The notes beneath the pieces were generated by a model. That model was not told the DNA's origin and searched no databases. It was given only the letters and a program-made list of their open reading frames with translations. Below, in pieces: positions 17,852-28,366 of a stretch of DNA of 64,000 bases. Origin of the DNA: Aurantiochytrium sp. KH105 (taxonomy: Eukaryota > Sar > Bigyra > Thraustochytrida > Thraustochytriidae); contig BGKB01000130.1 in the NCBI GenBank assembly GCA_003116975.1, positions 1 through 64,000 on the forward strand, written 5' to 3'. A program made the translations under genes and the position numbers. Position 1 is the first letter of the stretch. Each line of letters begins with the position of its first letter.

Positions 17852-20803
17852 ATGGGCGCAGCGGCAAGCAGTAGGGGCCGTCTGAACACCACCAGTCCAG
17901 CGAAGGTCAAGGTAGCGAAGAATGCGTACGGTTCTACGAAAGGTCTCCTCGTGGTCGCCCGCGCTGCCGCTTCGCCTGGGGCTAGCGAGGACTTGAGGAA
18001 GCACACCAAAGAGAAGGACCAGAGTGACGAGGAGCTCGCGCGTGTCCCCTTGGCAGGGCGCGGGTCGGAGGTCGAGCGCATTGGAGCGAATTCCTTTGCC
18101 ACAGACGCAGTGGAGAGCAAAACTCCCGGCGACGTCCCAGAACCAGCATCAGCATCTGTAGCAGACACAAGATCTTCCCTCATTGCTGTCGAGGAGTTCA
18201 TCGTTGGTGCAGACGAAGACGAAGTGCGATTCTCAGCAGCTTCCAGCAAGGCACATTCAGAAAATTGGCGTTGTAAGGCCCCCACTCAGGGTGTGAAAAC
18301 ACCAACGCATCGATCGGAAACGAGCGCATCTGCCGCGCAGAGCAATCAGAACAATCACGACGAAGACAGCAACACAAGCAACGCAGAACCAGGAAGATTG
18401 AGTTACATTGGCACACGTCCAACGCATGAGCCACTTTCGCCTAGCGTGGTGGTGCAGCAGGTCCGTGAGGGTGCCGAACTCACGGGCCTGGGAAGCCCAA
18501 GCTGCAGTTCCCCGAAGCAGGACATTCGCAAGAGTCTTGCTGACCCGAAAATGAGGTCGAGCGTATTGCTGAGTCTTGTTCCTCTCGCAGAAACAGGCGA
18601 CGGCGAGGTGGACGAACTTCTTGGGGAGAGCATGAAGGAAGCCGATCCAGCGACGTGCGATGCGGAGGGCAACACACTTCTCATCAAGGCGGTCGAATTC
18701 GGCAAACCTGGCCTTGTGCGCGCAGCGCTACGCAGAGGTTGCGCAGTGAATGCTCAGAACAGTCACGGTTTTGCTGCGTTGCACTTTGCGTGCTACAGGT
18801 CGTCGGCGTCGACCAAGGTGGCGAAGCGTCTTTTGGAGGCTGGTGCAGACCCAGACATTTTGGACAATCACGGCGTTTCGCCCCTTCATTATGCCGCGGC
18901 AGAGGGCAGCGTGGCGCTTCTTGCGCTGCTCCTTTTTTACAAGGCCAAGGTTGATATCAAGGATGATTGCGGATGTACTGCCTTGGACTATGCGGCGCAG
19001 ACCGGATCCGAGCAGTGCGTGACCCTGCTTCAAAACAAGATGCCGCGGCACGGCTCTTGGCAGGTGTCTGTAGATCCTGTTTCGCGGTGCTGTTTTTACG
19101 TCAATCGGGACACGGGCGAGACGTCATGGCAACGTCCGCAGGAAGAGGGCGAAAGCAAGGTCGCATCTCGCCCGCAGCGCGCAGAACGAGATATTGTCGA
19201 AACGGGCGGGGCCAGCAACAAACTTGTCGAAGAAGACATGGACTGTTTTTCAGAAAATGACTTGCTCGCGTCTGTTGAGGTAACGCAAGCATCCGTAGCT
19301 GCAGCTGGTGTCGTCGCCTCCCCTCGACGTCCAGCGTCCCAGTCCGTGCAGCGCGTCGGCAAGAAGACTAGTACGACTGATCGCCTTGAGGCCAAGACGC
19401 CCGAGTATGATGACTTGAGGCAAGATAACGCCACGTTGAGTCTGGAAAGAGCCGAAGCAGATGGCCATGACACTGGGTCGGACTCGAGGGTGGCGAAGAC
19501 AAGTCACAAGAGCGGGAGTGAAAATAATTGCAAGGCTGCAAAGACTCCGATCGAGAAAGAAGAAGAAAAAGAAGAAGAAAAACGAGAAGACTTGGACGTT
19601 CCGGAGGGCGCGAAAGGTACTTTGAAGGAGAATGATGCCGCGTCAAGATCGACCAAGGCCAAAAAGACAACCCGTGAGAATGGCAACGTACATTGCGGCA
19701 AGGCCGATGAGGTCTTGATCGAGGAAGACTTGGACATTGTCGATGGCAAGGACGATGTAGGGCGAGATGGAACAGAGACCAATTCGAGACCTGAGCAGGC
19801 CAAAGCCTCAGGTGGTGCGAGTGGTGAGGCGATTCGCAAGAAGACCGAGGACGTCTTGATCGAAGAAGATCTGGACGTTTCTGACGGAGAGGTCATAACT
19901 GCTGCGACGCAAGCCGGCAAAAGAGTGTCAGAGACAGATCGACGCGTGGAAGTGAGTTGCCGCATTCGCACTGCGTCCAAAGTAGGGCGACATGGGCAAG
20001 ATGGTTCACCTGGAGTGTTTGTGGGTGAGGGCGGGGCATTGTGTATCGCTCGATCCCGGGGCGTGGAGACACACGAGTGCTTTGACCTCGTGTTTGGGTC
20101 AGACGTGAGCGAGGAAGATGTCTTTGCGCAGGGCCCGTTTGCGAGGCACGCTGAGACATGTCTGGTAGAGGGCCACCGGCGCGTGTGCGTCGTATGTAGC
20201 GGCGCAGCGGGCACGGGCAAGTCGCAGACTGCAATGTCGGTGTTCCAGAGATCCGTGGAGCACACGCTCGCGTTGGATGGAGCGGGTCTTGAGGTCGTGT
20301 TCCGCATTTTCGACGGGGTCAGTTTGCAGGAGGTGGGCGGGGCCGAGACGTGCACGTGCGCAGAAGAGGTCGCACGAGCGTGGCAGCGTGCGGAGCGCGC
20401 CATGGCGGCGTCCCTGTGTGGAGTTCTGGGCCGGAGACTCCGCGCTCACCTCGTGGTGGAGGCACGCGCGCGCGGTTCGAGGCGCGGGCGATTCCTGGTG
20501 GTGGACCTCGCGCCTCCCCAGCGCGGGGGTCTCTCGGAGCGCGTGGAGTACAGGTCGAAGACGGACGATGCACGTGCGCGCGGTCTGGACGCAGCTGTGG
20601 ACGCGCTGGAGCAGGGTCTGAGAGCGGTGTCGCGAGGACGGGACGCGGACCCGGGCGCGGGCGCGAGCCGAGACTTCGTGTCGCTGGCGGTCGTGGACAG
20701 CGACGTGGTGCATTTGGTCGTGCACGTGGACTCTGCCGAGATGAATCTGCACGAGGCGGAGAAGGCGGCGACCTTGGCTCGCAAGCTCAGGTCATCCAAC
20801 TAG
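17852..20803 (+). CDS. Ankyrin repeat / WW protein with degenerate kinesin motor-like domain
   Basis: The gene encodes a 983-residue protein; the ATG at 17852 (MGAAASSRG) is preferred over an upstream GTG. The order is: a disordered N-terminus; about four ankyrin repeats (residues ~263-395, e.g. GNTLLIKAVEFG, GFAALHFACYR, GVSPLHYAAAEG, GCTALDYAAQTG); a WW domain (~402-430, GSWQVSVDP ... GETSWQRP); and an acidic linker with repeated VLIEEDLD motifs. A C-terminal domain (~700-983) follows the kinesin motor plan: VEVSCRIR, FDLVFGSDVSEEDVF, a P-loop GAAGTGKS at ~783, FLVVDLAPPQ where motors have LVDLAGSE, and a closing NLHEAEKAATLARKLR like NETLSTLKFAxRA. Switch I (SSRSH) and the YRDSKLT helix are not recognisable. 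ATP binding is conceivable, motility unlikely. If MGAAASS is the true start, N-myristoylation is possible. Confidence 0.82.
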   Translation: MGAAASSRGRLNTTSPAKVKVAKNAYGSTKGLLVVARAAASPGASEDLRKHTKEKDQSDEELARVPLAGRGSEVERIGANSFATDAVESKTPGDVPEPASASVADTRSSLIAVEEFIVGADEDEVRFSAASSKAHSENWRCKAPTQGVKTPTHRSETSASAAQSNQNNHDEDSNTSNAEPGRLSYIGTRPTHEPLSPSVVVQQVREGAELTGLGSPSCSSPKQDIRKSLADPKMRSSVLLSLVPLAETGDGEVDELLGESMKEADPATCDAEGNTLLIKAVEFGKPGLVRAALRRGCAVNAQNSHGFAALHFACYRSSASTKVAKRLLEAGADPDILDNHGVSPLHYAAAEGSVALLALLLFYKAKVDIKDDCGCTALDYAAQTGSEQCVTLLQNKMPRHGSWQVSVDPVSRCCFYVNRDTGETSWQRPQEEGESKVASRPQRAERDIVETGGASNKLVEEDMDCFSENDLLASVEVTQASVAAAGVVASPRRPASQSVQRVGKKTSTTDRLEAKTPEYDDLRQDNATLSLERAEADGHDTGSDSRVAKTSHKSGSENNCKAAKTPIEKEEEKEEEKREDLDVPEGAKGTLKENDAASRSTKAKKTTRENGNVHCGKADEVLIEEDLDIVDGKDDVGRDGTETNSRPEQAKASGGASGEAIRKKTEDVLIEEDLDVSDGEVITAATQAGKRVSETDRRVEVSCRIRTASKVGRHGQDGSPGVFVGEGGALCIARSRGVETHECFDLVFGSDVSEEDVFAQGPFARHAETCLVEGHRRVCVVCSGAAGTGKSQTAMSVFQRSVEHTLALDGAGLEVVFRIFDGVSLQEVGGAETCTCAEEVARAWQRAERAMAASLCGVLGRRLRAHLVVEARARGSRRGRFLVVDLAPPQRGGLSERVEYRSKTDDARARGLDAAVDALEQGLRAVSRGRDADPGAGASRDFVSLAVVDSDVVHLVVHVDSAEMNLHEAEKAATLARKLRSSN

Positions 20804-21301
20804 CTAGCATCTCGCCGCCACTCTGCCTTCGGCCCGTGGGGACCGTCGGCGTGCCCGCCCGCCCGCCCGCCCGCCTGCCCATCCACGACGTTGGACGATA
20901 CTTTCGACGATGTCGCTCGCCGTCGACCCCCGCGGCCCATGCGGTCCGGCTGCTGGTGCTGCTCCTGGCGCTGTGCCGGTGCTGGTGCCGCTGCGTCTGC
21001 AGCTGCGCTGCTGCAGAGCCGACGTGCGAGGGCGAGGAGGATCGGAGAAACGAAGCGGCTGCGGCACGCGCCAGAGGAGGGTGCAAAGAGCTAGCTCAGC
21101 TAGCCTGCACGGGCTCTCTGAGTGTGTCGGTCTCTCTCTCTCAAGACTCCGCGCACTCGCTCCGGCGGCGCGGCGCGGGCGACAGGCTGCGTGGCAGCTG
21201 CAGCTGCAGACCGACTGCGACCCGACCTCGCGCTTCCCTGGACAGAGGTCGAATCATGCGATGATGGATTTGGTTGAACGAACGAACGAATGAGCCAAGG
21301 G

Positions 21302-21336
21302 ACGAAGGAAGGAAGGAAGGAAGGAAGGAAGGAAGG
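21302..21336. repeat. (GGAA)n microsatellite
   Basis: About eight perfect GGAA tetranucleotides. Confidence 0.9.
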
Positions 21337-22619
21337 GAATCCATGCATGAATGACGCACGCACGAGGCTTGCAGGCTCGGTCGCTTGCTTGCTTGCGGTG
21401 CTTGCTTGCTTGCTTGCTTGCCATCGGCCTAGGCGGTCTCTCTCTCACCTCATGCACGCGCCGGAATGCGTCCTCGCGGGATCGTCGGAGGGAGAGAAAG
21501 AAGCACACTGCAGGCGCAAGCATGCATGGCAGCAACAGCAAGCAAGCAAGCAAGCAAGCAGGCACCCAGGGACGCTGCGCTCGTCTGGATGGAGCCTGGA
21601 GCGGAAAAGGAGGTATCACCATCATTTGTTTGTTTGCTTACTTGTTGGTTGAAAATGCGCGACACGCATGCATCATATCAGCATGATCTGGCGTGACGTA
21701 CGTCCTCGGGGCCTGCCTGCCTGCCTGCCTGTCTCTGGCGTCCGCCACGAGGTCTCTGCTGCAGCTGCAGCTGCGCGCGCGGTCGCTGCATCGGCTAGCC
21801 TCTCGGTATGATGCAAATACCGCCTCTGTCGTAAAACCCAACCGCGAGTGCCCGCAGCATCCCATCTTTTTCTTTGGTCCTGCCTCGCTGCCGGTCCTCG
21901 TGCAGACCGAGCGAGAGACACGCGCACGCACGCACGCACGCAGGTGCAGCAGGCGGCAGGCCAGGGCTTGGCTGGGCTGGGCTGGGCAGGGCAGCCACCG
22001 CGCCGACGCCTTGCCAGACTGTGAGATCGAGGACGAGGCGGCGGAATCATACACACATACATTCATTCATTCATTCATTCACATCCAGCTGACACTGCAG
22101 GCAGGGCAGGGCCGCAGCGAAAGTACACGCGCCGCTCTGGACGCGCGTGCACTCTCTCCCTCCCTCTCCTTCTCTCTCTCTCTCTGCGCGCACACCTCCG
22201 TTCCCCCGCTGGCTGCCGTCGTGGTGGATGATTGTGATAGACACTGCAGACGTGTTGATTTTTGTCGAGTTCTTCTTTGCCTCGCACGCCCTCCCTCCCT
22301 CCCCTTTACTTCTTTCTTGTCTGCCTCGATTCTTTTTTTCTTTTTCTTTTTCTTTTTCTTTCTTCTTGAAAAGTAAGTGAAGAAGTCCTGCTTCACCTGG
22401 CCGGCGTAGTACTGGTACGACAGTCAAGAATTCGCCGCCGCAAGTGGGCTATGCGCCGGAAGGCGCGGCTTGTTGCCACCCAGTGAAGACGATAAAAGAA
22501 AGAAAGGTGGGCGCGGGGAAAGAGAAGGAAGGAAGCAAGCAAGTATAAGCAAGGAAAGAAGGACCTCCCTCCCTGCCTCTTTATCGAAAGCAGCTGGCAG
22601 GAGAGGAAGGACTTGGTTG

Positions 22620-22647
22620 AGAGAAAGAAAGAAAGAAAGAAAGAAAA
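22620..22647. repeat. (GAAA)n microsatellite
   Basis: About six GAAA units, followed by a purine-rich flank. A further GAAA run lies at 22886-22905. Confidence 0.85.
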
Positions 22648-23199
22648 AAGAAAGGGAGGAAGGAGCAGAAAGGGAAGGCAGGCTCAGACCTGATTCGCCA
22701 CACGCGGCGGCGGAGCGCGGCGGCGGAGCGCGGCGGCGGCGGCGCGGGGCTTAGAGCCGCGCAGAGCCGCGCGGAGAGGAGAAGGCCGCGCGCAAGGGCA
22801 GAGGCGAGGTCGCGCGCGGGCACGGCCGGGCCTCGGGGACAGAGGCCGCGCTCGCACGCACGCTCGCACGCAGGCTCGCCCGACCGAAAGAAAGAAAGAA
22901 AGAAAGAAGGAAAGAAAGGAGGAGGGAAGAAAGGAGGGAAACACACCCCGCCGCGCCGCGTGCCTCTCGCGCGAGGAAGGACGCCTGCGAAGGCAGACAG
23001 CCAGACAGACAGACCGGCGAGGCCAGGCCAGGCCAGGCGCGCGCGACGCAGCCCCACCGGCCGACCAAGGAAGCGGCTCGGCGAGGGGGCGCGGGCCCAG
23101 CGACGCATACCGCCCGCGGCCCAAGGGAGCCCACCCGTCCAACGCAACGCAACACAGCAGCCCCATACAGCCCGGCAATACAGCCCGGCAATACAGCCC

Positions 23200-23278
23200 G
23201 GCGCTTGCTCGCTTGCCTGCTTGCTCGCTTGCCTGCTTGCTTGCTCGCTTGCCTGCTTGCTTGCTCGCTTGCTCGCGC
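23200..23278. repeat. (CTTGCTCG/CTTGCCTG)n repeat at GRK 5' end
   Basis: Interleaved CTTG, CTCG and CCTG tetranucleotides end about 28 bases before the GRK ATG, so they are probably transcribed in its 5' UTR. Confidence 0.85.
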
Positions 23279-23305
23279 GAGCAAGGATAAAAGCGCGAGG
23301 CGGAG

Positions 23306-25552
23306 ATGGACATCACCTTTGACGACGTGGCGCATGTGATCCAGGATGCCAAGTACCAGCGCGCAATCCTCGACACCGCGCCGCGGCCGAGCAAACGAAT
23401 TCCACCTCTGGGACGCGGATTCAACGCAGAGGCCTTTATCGAAAAGTACGAGATCTCGTGCGCCACGGTCATCGCCGAGCCTCTGGGACGCTGGTTCATG
23501 GATAAGTTCGCTGACCTGAACGAAAAGATCACCGAAGAAGTGACAGGCCAGTCAAGAGGCGAGCGGCACGAGACGCGATTTTTGTCATTCGTAGAAAGCG
23601 TCTACGAGGCGAAGCGGCAAGATCCATCGGGCGTGGCGCCCTTTGGCCAGGTGCTGCAGCTTCTCCGCGAGCACCGTCTCGACCGGCACCCGCTCGTGGA
23701 AAGCTTCTTGCTCGAGTCTTCCTCGCACCAGAAACCACTGCGCAAAACGCTCGAGACGGCCATGACAGAGGCGGTGAGTGCCCCTTCTGCCAAGGACGGC
23801 GAGGAGGACGTGGAGGAGGAGGAGGAGGAGGACTCGATGTCCATGACCGAAGAAAACGCCTGGGTGGCATACGCCCAGCGCGCTGCAAACGGCACGGCCG
23901 AAGCGGGCGATGAGGCCCTGGACGAGAATGACGTGGGTCTCGTTACTAAAGAGGGCGAGGAAGCGGGCGCAGACGCCGACAACGCCGATGACGAGGACAA
24001 TCCAGCAGAGCTCAAGGGCGTGCCGTCTCTGCTGAACTCGGAGTCGGGCTTTTTGGACGGGATCGACGCAGAGACGGAGGTCGCTACGTACGACCCGAAC
24101 AATACTGCGGCAGGAGGAGTAACGACGCAAGTGGGCACGTCGCGCGTGCGCACTGTGGGCGCCGTCGGTCGATTGACCGCGGCGCGCGCGGGCGTCAAGT
24201 CTCGTCTGCACAAGCAGCGGTCGGTTGACTTGAGCGAGGCTTTGGACAGCCTGATGCTTTCGTTGTGCCAGCCAATTTATGAGCGTTTTGTAAATCACAA
24301 GGTGGGCTTTACCCACTACGCGCGATTCAAGACGTACGCGATGCAGCCTGTCGCGGAGCGTCAGATCGAGTACCACCGCGTGCTGGGCCAAGGCGCCTTT
24401 GGCACGGTGCACGGCTGCGCGATTCTGCAGACGGGCACGCTCCTGGCGATGAAGTTGATGAGCAAGAAGAAGATCAAGGTGAAACACAGCAAGTCGCAGG
24501 TGATTGCCGAACGCACGGCGCTCGAGACGCTGGCGCGGCACCCCTCGCCGTACTGCATGAAGCTGCGGTACGCCTTTCAAACCAAGGACGCGTACAACCT
24601 GATTTTGCCGCTCGCGATTGGCGGCGACCTCAAGTTCCATCTTCGCATGGGCCCCTTTAGCGAGAAGCGTGCCAAATTTTACGCGGCAGAGATTGCGGTG
24701 GGCGTGGGGCATATGCACTCTTTGGGTTTTATCATGCGGGATCTGAAGCCGCGAAACATTTTGCTGGACAGCGACGGTCACGTGAAGATCAGTGACTTTG
24801 GTCTGGCCGTGCCTGTGGTGGGGGGAAACCTCGCCAAGGGCCGGGCGGGCACCGAGGGCTACTGGTCGCCGGAGGTGATCAACAACCACCGCTACGGCGT
24901 GGACGCGGACTGGTGGTCGTACGGGACCTGTGTTTTTGAGCTGCTGACGGGCTTTAATCCCTTTTCGACGAAACACACGGGCCTGCCCACGCGAAACCAG
25001 GGCACGCGGACTGCAACCGTAAAGTTCCCCAAGACTGTACCCCAGAGCGCGCGCGCCCTGATCAGCGCGCTGCTGGACCGCAACGTGGAGACGCGTCTGG
25101 GCACCAAGCGCGGTGTGAACGACGTGCTGAACGCGCGAGCCTTTCCGTTTTGGAACGGGCTCGACATGCGTCGCATTCGCGCCGGGACGCACCCTGTCCC
25201 CTGGGTTCCGGAAAAGGGCCAGATCTACGCTGTTTCGCAGAGCGAGATGCTGGACTTTGAGGACGACCCGAATGGGAACACGCTGCGGCGCGTCAAGCTC
25301 ACGCCGGAGGACGCGATCGACTTTGAGGACTTTGTTGACCTCGACGAGCATCAGAAGGACATTGTGAGGGCGCTTCCGATCAACACGGACGTGGTCAACT
25401 TTGTGGAGGACCTCGTGCGCATCCCGGCCAAGACCTCGCGTCGCGGTCCGGGGGCCGTGGGTGCGAGCATGGCTTCTGCTGCTCGCAAGTCTTTGCGGCC
25501 CTCTACCGTCGAGGCTCTAGGCAAGAACGACGCCTGTTGCTCTCTCATGTAG
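23306..25552 (+). CDS. G-protein-coupled receptor kinase (GRK)-like protein with CaaX terminus
   Basis: The gene encodes a 748-residue AGC-type Ser/Thr kinase; the ATG at 23306 is the first in frame. An N-terminal RGS-homology half (residues ~45-150) is followed by an acidic insert (~165-240). The second RGS part and the GRK-typical lead-in (FVNHKVGFTHYARFK ... MQPVAERQIEYHRVLG) run into the kinase domain (~355-615). Visible there: GQGAFGTV nucleotide loop, LAMKLM lysine, MRDLKPRNILLD catalytic loop (Asp ~477), SDFGLA metal site, GTEGYWSPEV in place of APE, and DWWSYG. An AGC tail follows. The last residues are CCSLM, so CSLM is a farnesylation-type CaaX box as in vertebrate GRK1 and GRK7. 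Family role: phosphorylating activated GPCRs at membranes, leading to desensitisation. Only the receptor target is unknown. Confidence 0.9.
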   Translation: MDITFDDVAHVIQDAKYQRAILDTAPRPSKRIPPLGRGFNAEAFIEKYEISCATVIAEPLGRWFMDKFADLNEKITEEVTGQSRGERHETRFLSFVESVYEAKRQDPSGVAPFGQVLQLLREHRLDRHPLVESFLLESSSHQKPLRKTLETAMTEAVSAPSAKDGEEDVEEEEEEDSMSMTEENAWVAYAQRAANGTAEAGDEALDENDVGLVTKEGEEAGADADNADDEDNPAELKGVPSLLNSESGFLDGIDAETEVATYDPNNTAAGGVTTQVGTSRVRTVGAVGRLTAARAGVKSRLHKQRSVDLSEALDSLMLSLCQPIYERFVNHKVGFTHYARFKTYAMQPVAERQIEYHRVLGQGAFGTVHGCAILQTGTLLAMKLMSKKKIKVKHSKSQVIAERTALETLARHPSPYCMKLRYAFQTKDAYNLILPLAIGGDLKFHLRMGPFSEKRAKFYAAEIAVGVGHMHSLGFIMRDLKPRNILLDSDGHVKISDFGLAVPVVGGNLAKGRAGTEGYWSPEVINNHRYGVDADWWSYGTCVFELLTGFNPFSTKHTGLPTRNQGTRTATVKFPKTVPQSARALISALLDRNVETRLGTKRGVNDVLNARAFPFWNGLDMRRIRAGTHPVPWVPEKGQIYAVSQSEMLDFEDDPNGNTLRRVKLTPEDAIDFEDFVDLDEHQKDIVRALPINTDVVNFVEDLVRIPAKTSRRGPGAVGASMASAARKSLRPSTVEALGKNDACCSLM

Positions 25553-25556
25553 GCCC

Positions 25557-25557
25557 C

Positions 25558-25590
<33 letters not shown>
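25557..25590. repeat. (CT)n microsatellite in GRK 3' flank
   Basis: About fourteen CT dinucleotides start a few bases after the GRK stop, followed by a pyrimidine-rich tract with T-runs to about 25690. Confidence 0.9.
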
Positions 25591-25591
<1 letters not shown>

Positions 25592-26723
25592 TGTTTTCTT
25601 TCTTCTCTGTCGATTGTGTTGGATGGTTGATGTCTCACTGCCGAACTCTTTTGTTCCCCTTTTTTTTTTCTACTCTTCTCTTTTTTTTGTTCGTGTTCGT
25701 CTTCGTGTATGTTCCCCTTGGCTTGCTTGCTCTTGCTTGCTTGCTTGCGTCGGCGAGGCCGCAGCGGATTTTTTTCCAGCTTGAAATTAGAGGGCGAGTG
25801 ACCTCGTGTTAGATACTCTGCTGCTGCTGCTGCTGCTGCCAGGGCTGCCAGGGCTGCTACGTTTCCAGGGCTGTGCTACGATTCCTGGTGCTGAATTTGG
25901 TATCGGTCACGGCTGTCGACGCAGAGCACGGCGCGGGACGGCCTCGGCCCATTGCGCGCTCGATTGCGACATCGCGCGGAGGCCGATCTCGACTCTGTCG
26001 TACGAGCAACCAAGCAAGCAGGCACGTCTCCTGCCACGAAAGTCGCAGAGCAGCCTGCCAGCCAGCCCGATGGTCATGGCAAGAAAGATCCTAATGGCAG
26101 CCACGCCATGCCACGCCACAACACAGGAGGACAGCCAGCCTCCATGAAAGGCATGCTGGCTGGCTGGCTGGCTGGCCGCACAGGTCCCGAGAGACGCTCT
26201 GGGCCGCGCACACATTCACATCGATTAGGCTGTTTGCGACCGCGATGTCGGTCGTCGATATGCATGCAAAAACACCGTCAACATCAACAGCAATTCACCC
26301 CGTCCCATCTTACTCGCGAGTGAAACTCGCGAGGTGGGAGCCGTGACCAAAACGGGCACCAAGATTGTTGGCCTTCTCCCCAGCCACACCAGTGCGGGCT
26401 ACGCCTGGCTGCTGGCGAAAGAAGCTTTCGCAAGGCGGCCGACACAGCCCGCAAGCAGAGGCCAGCCCGCAAACAAAGGCCAGCAATAACCGTGCCAGCT
26501 GCTGGCTGCAGGCGGCGCACCCACCTGGTGGCTGCACTGTCTTTCAACCCTCGCGACGCCATCTTTCGTTTCGCGCCCAGCCCAAATGCACATGCGCGCA
26601 CACCCCGTCGCGGGAGGACTTCCTTCGCGCGCCAGCGAGAACTTCTGATTTACTCATTTGGTTGTTGCCCCGACCGAGGTTGGCCGAGCATGGTCGAGAC
26701 GCCTCCGGCTGGCCGATGTCGAG

Positions 26724-26768
26724 GCCAGGCCAGGCCAGGCCAGGCCAGGCCAGGCCAGGCCAGGCCAG
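26724..26768. repeat. (GGCCA)n microsatellite
   Basis: About nine perfect GGCCA pentamers. Confidence 0.95.
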
Positions 26769-28334
26769 GCGGCCGGCCGTCCCGGCGCCGCGTCCGTGCT
26801 TTGTTGGTCGACAGCGGGTGGCCTTGTTTGCGTGCTTCCTGGCGCGATGCTCGCGGCGGAGCGCGGCCTCGGCGACAGACAGCCTGAGGTGGGCCGGGGT
26901 CGACGGCGCATCTCGTTTCCAGTTGTGTCCTTCCTCCCTTTCTTATGGGCCTATCTGGTCGCTCATTCTCTGTCATTCACTCTTACATTCATCCTTTCTT
27001 CCATTGTCACTGTCAATCGTTCTTTCGATCCTTCTTACTTTCATTCTTCCTTTCTCTTCCCCCTCTCGCTCGCACTCGCCACTTGCCATTGCTCGCTTTT
27101 TCTGTCTTCCTCCTTCTTCTGCGGAGCCATGTAATCCTGCCGCACCGCGGCCAGCCTGCCGGCCGGCGTTGGCGCGCACCCATACACGCGCGCAAGCAAA
27201 CGAGACAAACACGCGCGCAAACGCGCCTTGCCTCGTCTGCCGAGCGAGGCCGAGCCTGGCTGCAGCCTGCAGCTGCCAGTGCAGTTGCCTGTGGCCACTG
27301 CCATGTGAAAAGCACCCGAGCTCACAGTAAGTCCAACCCGTGCGCGGCGCGAATGGCCGCTCTCGTCCTGCACGCGGGGCGGCGGTTGCTCGCTTTCCTG
27401 CTTTTGCCTGCTTGCTTGCTTTTGCCTTGCTTGCTTTCCTGCCCTCTCCTGCCTGCTCCCGACGCTCACCTCGCCGCTTCCTCGTGGCCCCGCAGCTCCC
27501 AGCAGCAGCTTCCAGCCGCGGCGCGATCAACGCGCGTGCGGCGGGCGTCAACGCGCCTAACTGTAAGGCCACCGCTGCCGCTGCGCTTCTCTCTCTCTCT
27601 CTCTCGCCTCGGCTCGGCGCGTCCATCTCCGTCTCGATCGTCGCCTCGCCTCGCCTCCGATCGGCCGTGGCGCGGCGCGTGCGCGCGGAACTCCCGGGCT
27701 GCGGACCGCGCGGGCGGACGCGGCGCCGCTCCACGCCGCAGCCGCGCGCAACGAGCGACCCGCAGACCGCGCCGCGGCTTGCTCCGCGATGTCGACGCCG
27801 CGGTCCGGACGGCAACCTGGCTGGCCGCCTGGCTGGCATGGCTGCCTGCCGTGCCCGCTGCCGCCTGCAGCCAGCTGCAGACCGCCCGTCGCGCGACCGA
27901 CTAACAGGAACTCCCTTGGACGAACAGCACCTGCCTGGCTGGCTGCTGCTGCCAATCTGCGCTGCCATGAATGCCCGCTGACTGCCCGCGTTGCGAGGTT
28001 TTCATCCGCCATTGCCAGCCCTCCTCGTCCATGCCATCCGGGCTCGGCGCGGCGCTGAGTCAGGCTTCCCGGCAGGGCGGCTCCCCGGGCGGCGGAGGCG
28101 GCGCGGGCATCCGCCTGGCTGGCCGCCACCCTGCGTCCGCAGTCGCTCGCTCGCTCGCTCGCTCGCGCGCTGGCTGCCCGTGCCTGCCTTGGGTGCGCGC
28201 GAGGGAGCAGAAGACCGCGCCCGCGCCAGCACGTGGGTAGTCGCTCGCCTCGCAGACAGAAAATTGGAGCCAGGCAGGGGGCAAGGCAGAAGCGGCAAAG
28301 CAGGAAGCCGCGTCTTCCGCCCAAGGGCTCCTCG

Positions 28335-28366
28335 TCTCGGCTCGGCTCGGCTCGGCTCGGCTCGGC
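28335..28366. repeat. (GGCTC)n microsatellite
   Basis: About six GGCTC pentamers in the gene-free region. Confidence 0.9.

Larger units (their letters stand above)
20804..23305. other. Repeat-rich intergenic region upstream of the GRK gene
   Basis: About 2.5 kb without a convincing gene. It is packed with microsatellites: CCCG at 20857-20876, GGAA at 21302-21336, GCTT at 21383-21420, CAAG at 21537-21560, CTGC at 21714-21730, ATTC at 22061-22080, TTTTCT at 22327-22365, GAAA at 22620-22647 and 22886-22905, and CTTG/CTCG at 23200-23278. Overlapping open frames on both strands are low-complexity translations of these repeats. Confidence 0.6.
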
